NCBI GenBank assembly: GCA_002840975.1
Contig: PHDN01000028.1
Span: 1 to 43,456, forward strand
Direction of reading: 5' to 3'
Source: Bacteroidetes bacterium HGW-Bacteroidetes-16
Lineage (GTDB): Bacteria > Bacteroidota > Bacteroidia > Bacteroidales > F082
Length of the DNA stretch: 43,456 nt
Shown here: positions 42,193 through 43,456 of the stretch, piece by piece
How the letters are laid out: the number at the start of each line of letters is the position of its first letter
How positions within the stretch are numbered: position 1 is the first letter of the stretch
Notes under the pieces: model-generated
What the model saw: only the letters and a program-made list of their open reading frames with translations
Databases searched by the model: none
Told to the model about the DNA's origin: nothing
Position numbers and translations under genes: made by a program

Positions 42193-43456
42193 ATGAAATC
42201 ATTTACAAAGTACCTTTTCTTGTTGATGATGCTTGTATCGTCGGGTATGCTGTTGGCTCAGACAAATGCCAATCCTACCGAGGAGCAAAAAATTGCTCTT
42301 GACAATGCAAGTATGTCAACTGAATCTGCTGTTGTACCTTTTTCAACATACGCCAACGAGCCTACAGGTAGTAGGTCGATGGTTGTTGAAATTGGAACAG
42401 GAACAGGTTATGGAGCCTACCCGTCCTATTATGGCGACTGGTCAAACTATTGGGAAAATTGTCACACCCAGACGCTATATTTGGCATCTGAAATGGGTAG
42501 TGGCATGTTAATTACCCATTTGCAGTATGTTTTCGAAAGAATTGCACCTGCTGGTTCTAACTCGTTATCCAACGTGCAGATCCGCATCATGGAAACTACT
42601 GACAATGTATTGACTGCCGGTGCTTTCTATAGCACTGCAGGAGCAACACTGGTATGGAGCTCTGGAACCTATGTTCCAGCTACAGCCACAGGTTGGGCCA
42701 ATATGATCGACATCAACGATTATGTTTATACCGGTGTAAATAACCTCATTATTGACATCCTCTGGGGTGACAATGGTTATTATACAGGTACTTATTTCAG
42801 AACCTACAGAACGGTAGGAGCTGGCAACCGTATGTTGTTGGGGTATGCTGATAGTGAAACTCCTCCAAACTACGATGGAGCTTCATCCAATTTTTCTAAT
42901 ATCCGTTTTTATGGAGATCCTTTAATGGCTCCCGGAGATATCCAGGGTAATGTCACCAATTCAGGTGGTTTAGCCATTTCAGGCGCTATTGTTGGTATCG
43001 ATGGTTATGGTTCTACCACAACCGATGGTTCAGGTTATTACTTTTTAGGTGGTATGCCTGCCAATGAGCAAACTTTAACTTGTTACAAACCAGGTTATAA
43101 TGTAGCTAATGATTTAGTAAATGTTGCTTCAGGCGGCTTAATTACACATAACTTCACACTGACCTCACCCAACCTGACTGTTTCGCCCTTGCGTTTGGAC
43201 GAAACCATGGCTCCCAATGAATATCTCACCGATTACATTGGTATGCTCAACACCGGCTCAGGCCCTGTTGACTGGACAGCAGAAGTTGTTTACCCGGTAA
43301 CCAAAGCACCAGTAAGTGCCCCTGTTGAAACCATTGACTGGAGCACAGCCAAACGTTTTGATGGTAAATTTGGAGCTGGTTCCTTTATACCCGCCAATGG
43401 TCCTGCCATGAGCGACAGAGGAACGATGGATTGCCCTGATGGATCAACCTTCAGCA
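42193..43456 (+). CDS. Large secreted protein, 3' end outside the window
   Basis: The frame opens at ATG 42193 and stays open for 421 codons to the edge. It starts with a signal peptide (MKSFTKYLFLLMMLVSSGML, then LAQ; about 23 residues). An aromatic- and glycine-rich beta domain (about 45-240; GTGYGAYPSYYGDWSNYWEN) of unknown family follows, then a carboxypeptidase-regulatory-like Ig domain (about 247-320; GDIQGNVTNSGGLAISGAIV, TTTDGSGYYFLGGMP). After that comes a beta domain starting NLTVSPLRLDETMAPNEYLT, the choice-of-anchor/ASPM-like type common in surface proteins. A type IX sorting domain is expected at the missing C-terminus but cannot be seen. It shares the CarboxypepD-reg module with the upstream cargo protein. 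Confidence 0.85.
   Translation, partial: MKSFTKYLFLLMMLVSSGMLLAQTNANPTEEQKIALDNASMSTESAVVPFSTYANEPTGSRSMVVEIGTGTGYGAYPSYYGDWSNYWENCHTQTLYLASEMGSGMLITHLQYVFERIAPAGSNSLSNVQIRIMETTDNVLTAGAFYSTAGATLVWSSGTYVPATATGWANMIDINDYVYTGVNNLIIDILWGDNGYYTGTYFRTYRTVGAGNRMLLGYADSETPPNYDGASSNFSNIRFYGDPLMAPGDIQGNVTNSGGLAISGAIVGIDGYGSTTTDGSGYYFLGGMPANEQTLTCYKPGYNVANDLVNVASGGLITHNFTLTSPNLTVSPLRLDETMAPNEYLTDYIGMLNTGSGPVDWTAEVVYPVTKAPVSAPVETIDWSTAKRFDGKFGAGSFIPANGPAMSDRGTMDCPDGSTFS

Noticed and set aside
42233-42511. 92-codon plus-strand ORF in the last gene
   Set aside because: It is out of frame with the signal-peptide-bearing frame starting at 42193, which stays open to the window edge and has domain-like sequence.
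1-43456. tRNA or rRNA genes
   Set aside because: I looked through the intergenic stretches for cloverleaf-like sequence with a T-loop and found none.

Overview
The window is chromosomal DNA from a member of the Bacteroidota, most likely a Bacteroidales/Marinilabiliales-type bacterium (the order is inference). Direct signs are a giant SprA/Sov protein (type IX secretion translocon), a secreted protein ending in a type IX C-terminal sorting domain, a FecR anti-sigma factor with a Bacteroidota-type C-terminal domain, an STN-domain protein, and the Bacteroidota promoter signature (TAnnTTTG at -7, sometimes with TTG about 19-23 nt upstream) in front of many genes. I saw no rRNA, tRNA, CRISPR array, prophage, transposase gene or integrase gene. 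Most of the window is ordinary core genome; the accessory material is in the intergenic repeats and in the last 8 kb.

Layout. 1-2.4 kb: a short, probably truncated secreted-protein gene, the sodium/proton antiporter NhaA (minus strand) and a lysophospholipid acyltransferase. 2.5-6.2 kb: a hybrid histidine kinase, class II fructose-bisphosphate aldolase with a clear promoter and terminator, and a small protein built of exact 25-residue tandem repeats. 6.2-6.54 kb: gene-free, with dispersed-repeat-like copies and a hairpin. 6.5-10.3 kb: a long-chain acyl-CoA ligase, then a minus-strand unit of ECF sigma factor, membrane anti-sigma candidate and Spy/CpxP-like protein; upstream lie a possibly frameshifted small membrane protein and a pair of REP-like palindromes. 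10.4-13.0 kb: an e(P4)-type lipoprotein phosphatase, a 3beta-HSD-like extended SDR and a steroid-5alpha-reductase-family membrane protein, the three overlapping by 4 nt at each junction. 13.1-24.8 kb: dxs, ruvA, sprA, gcvH, a VanZ-like gene and tonB on the plus strand, closed by a strong terminator. 24.8-33.2 kb: a minus-strand run which, in transcription order, is serS, a lipoprotein gene, a TPR gene, rsmA, an nhaC-family antiporter and uvrC. 33.3-33.6 kb: a 295-bp element with 20-bp terminal inverted repeats. 33.6-35.3 kb: rpmA, rplU and an EamA transporter. 35.5-43.5 kb: ECF sigma factor, FecR anti-sigma, an STN domain fused to a small outer-membrane barrel, a 1,009-residue type IX cargo protein with a beta-helix, and the start of another large secreted protein running off the window.

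How the parts work together. SprA in the middle of the window would be the export channel for the C-terminally tagged protein at 38.6-41.7 kb and probably for the open protein at the right edge. The sigma/FecR/STN-barrel set looks like a cell-surface signalling cascade in which the usual TonB-dependent receptor is replaced by a compact STN-barrel protein. This is the best candidate for an undescribed system here. The other items most worth a second look are the 25-residue-repeat protein, the 33.3-kb inverted-repeat element and the steroid-reductase-like operon.
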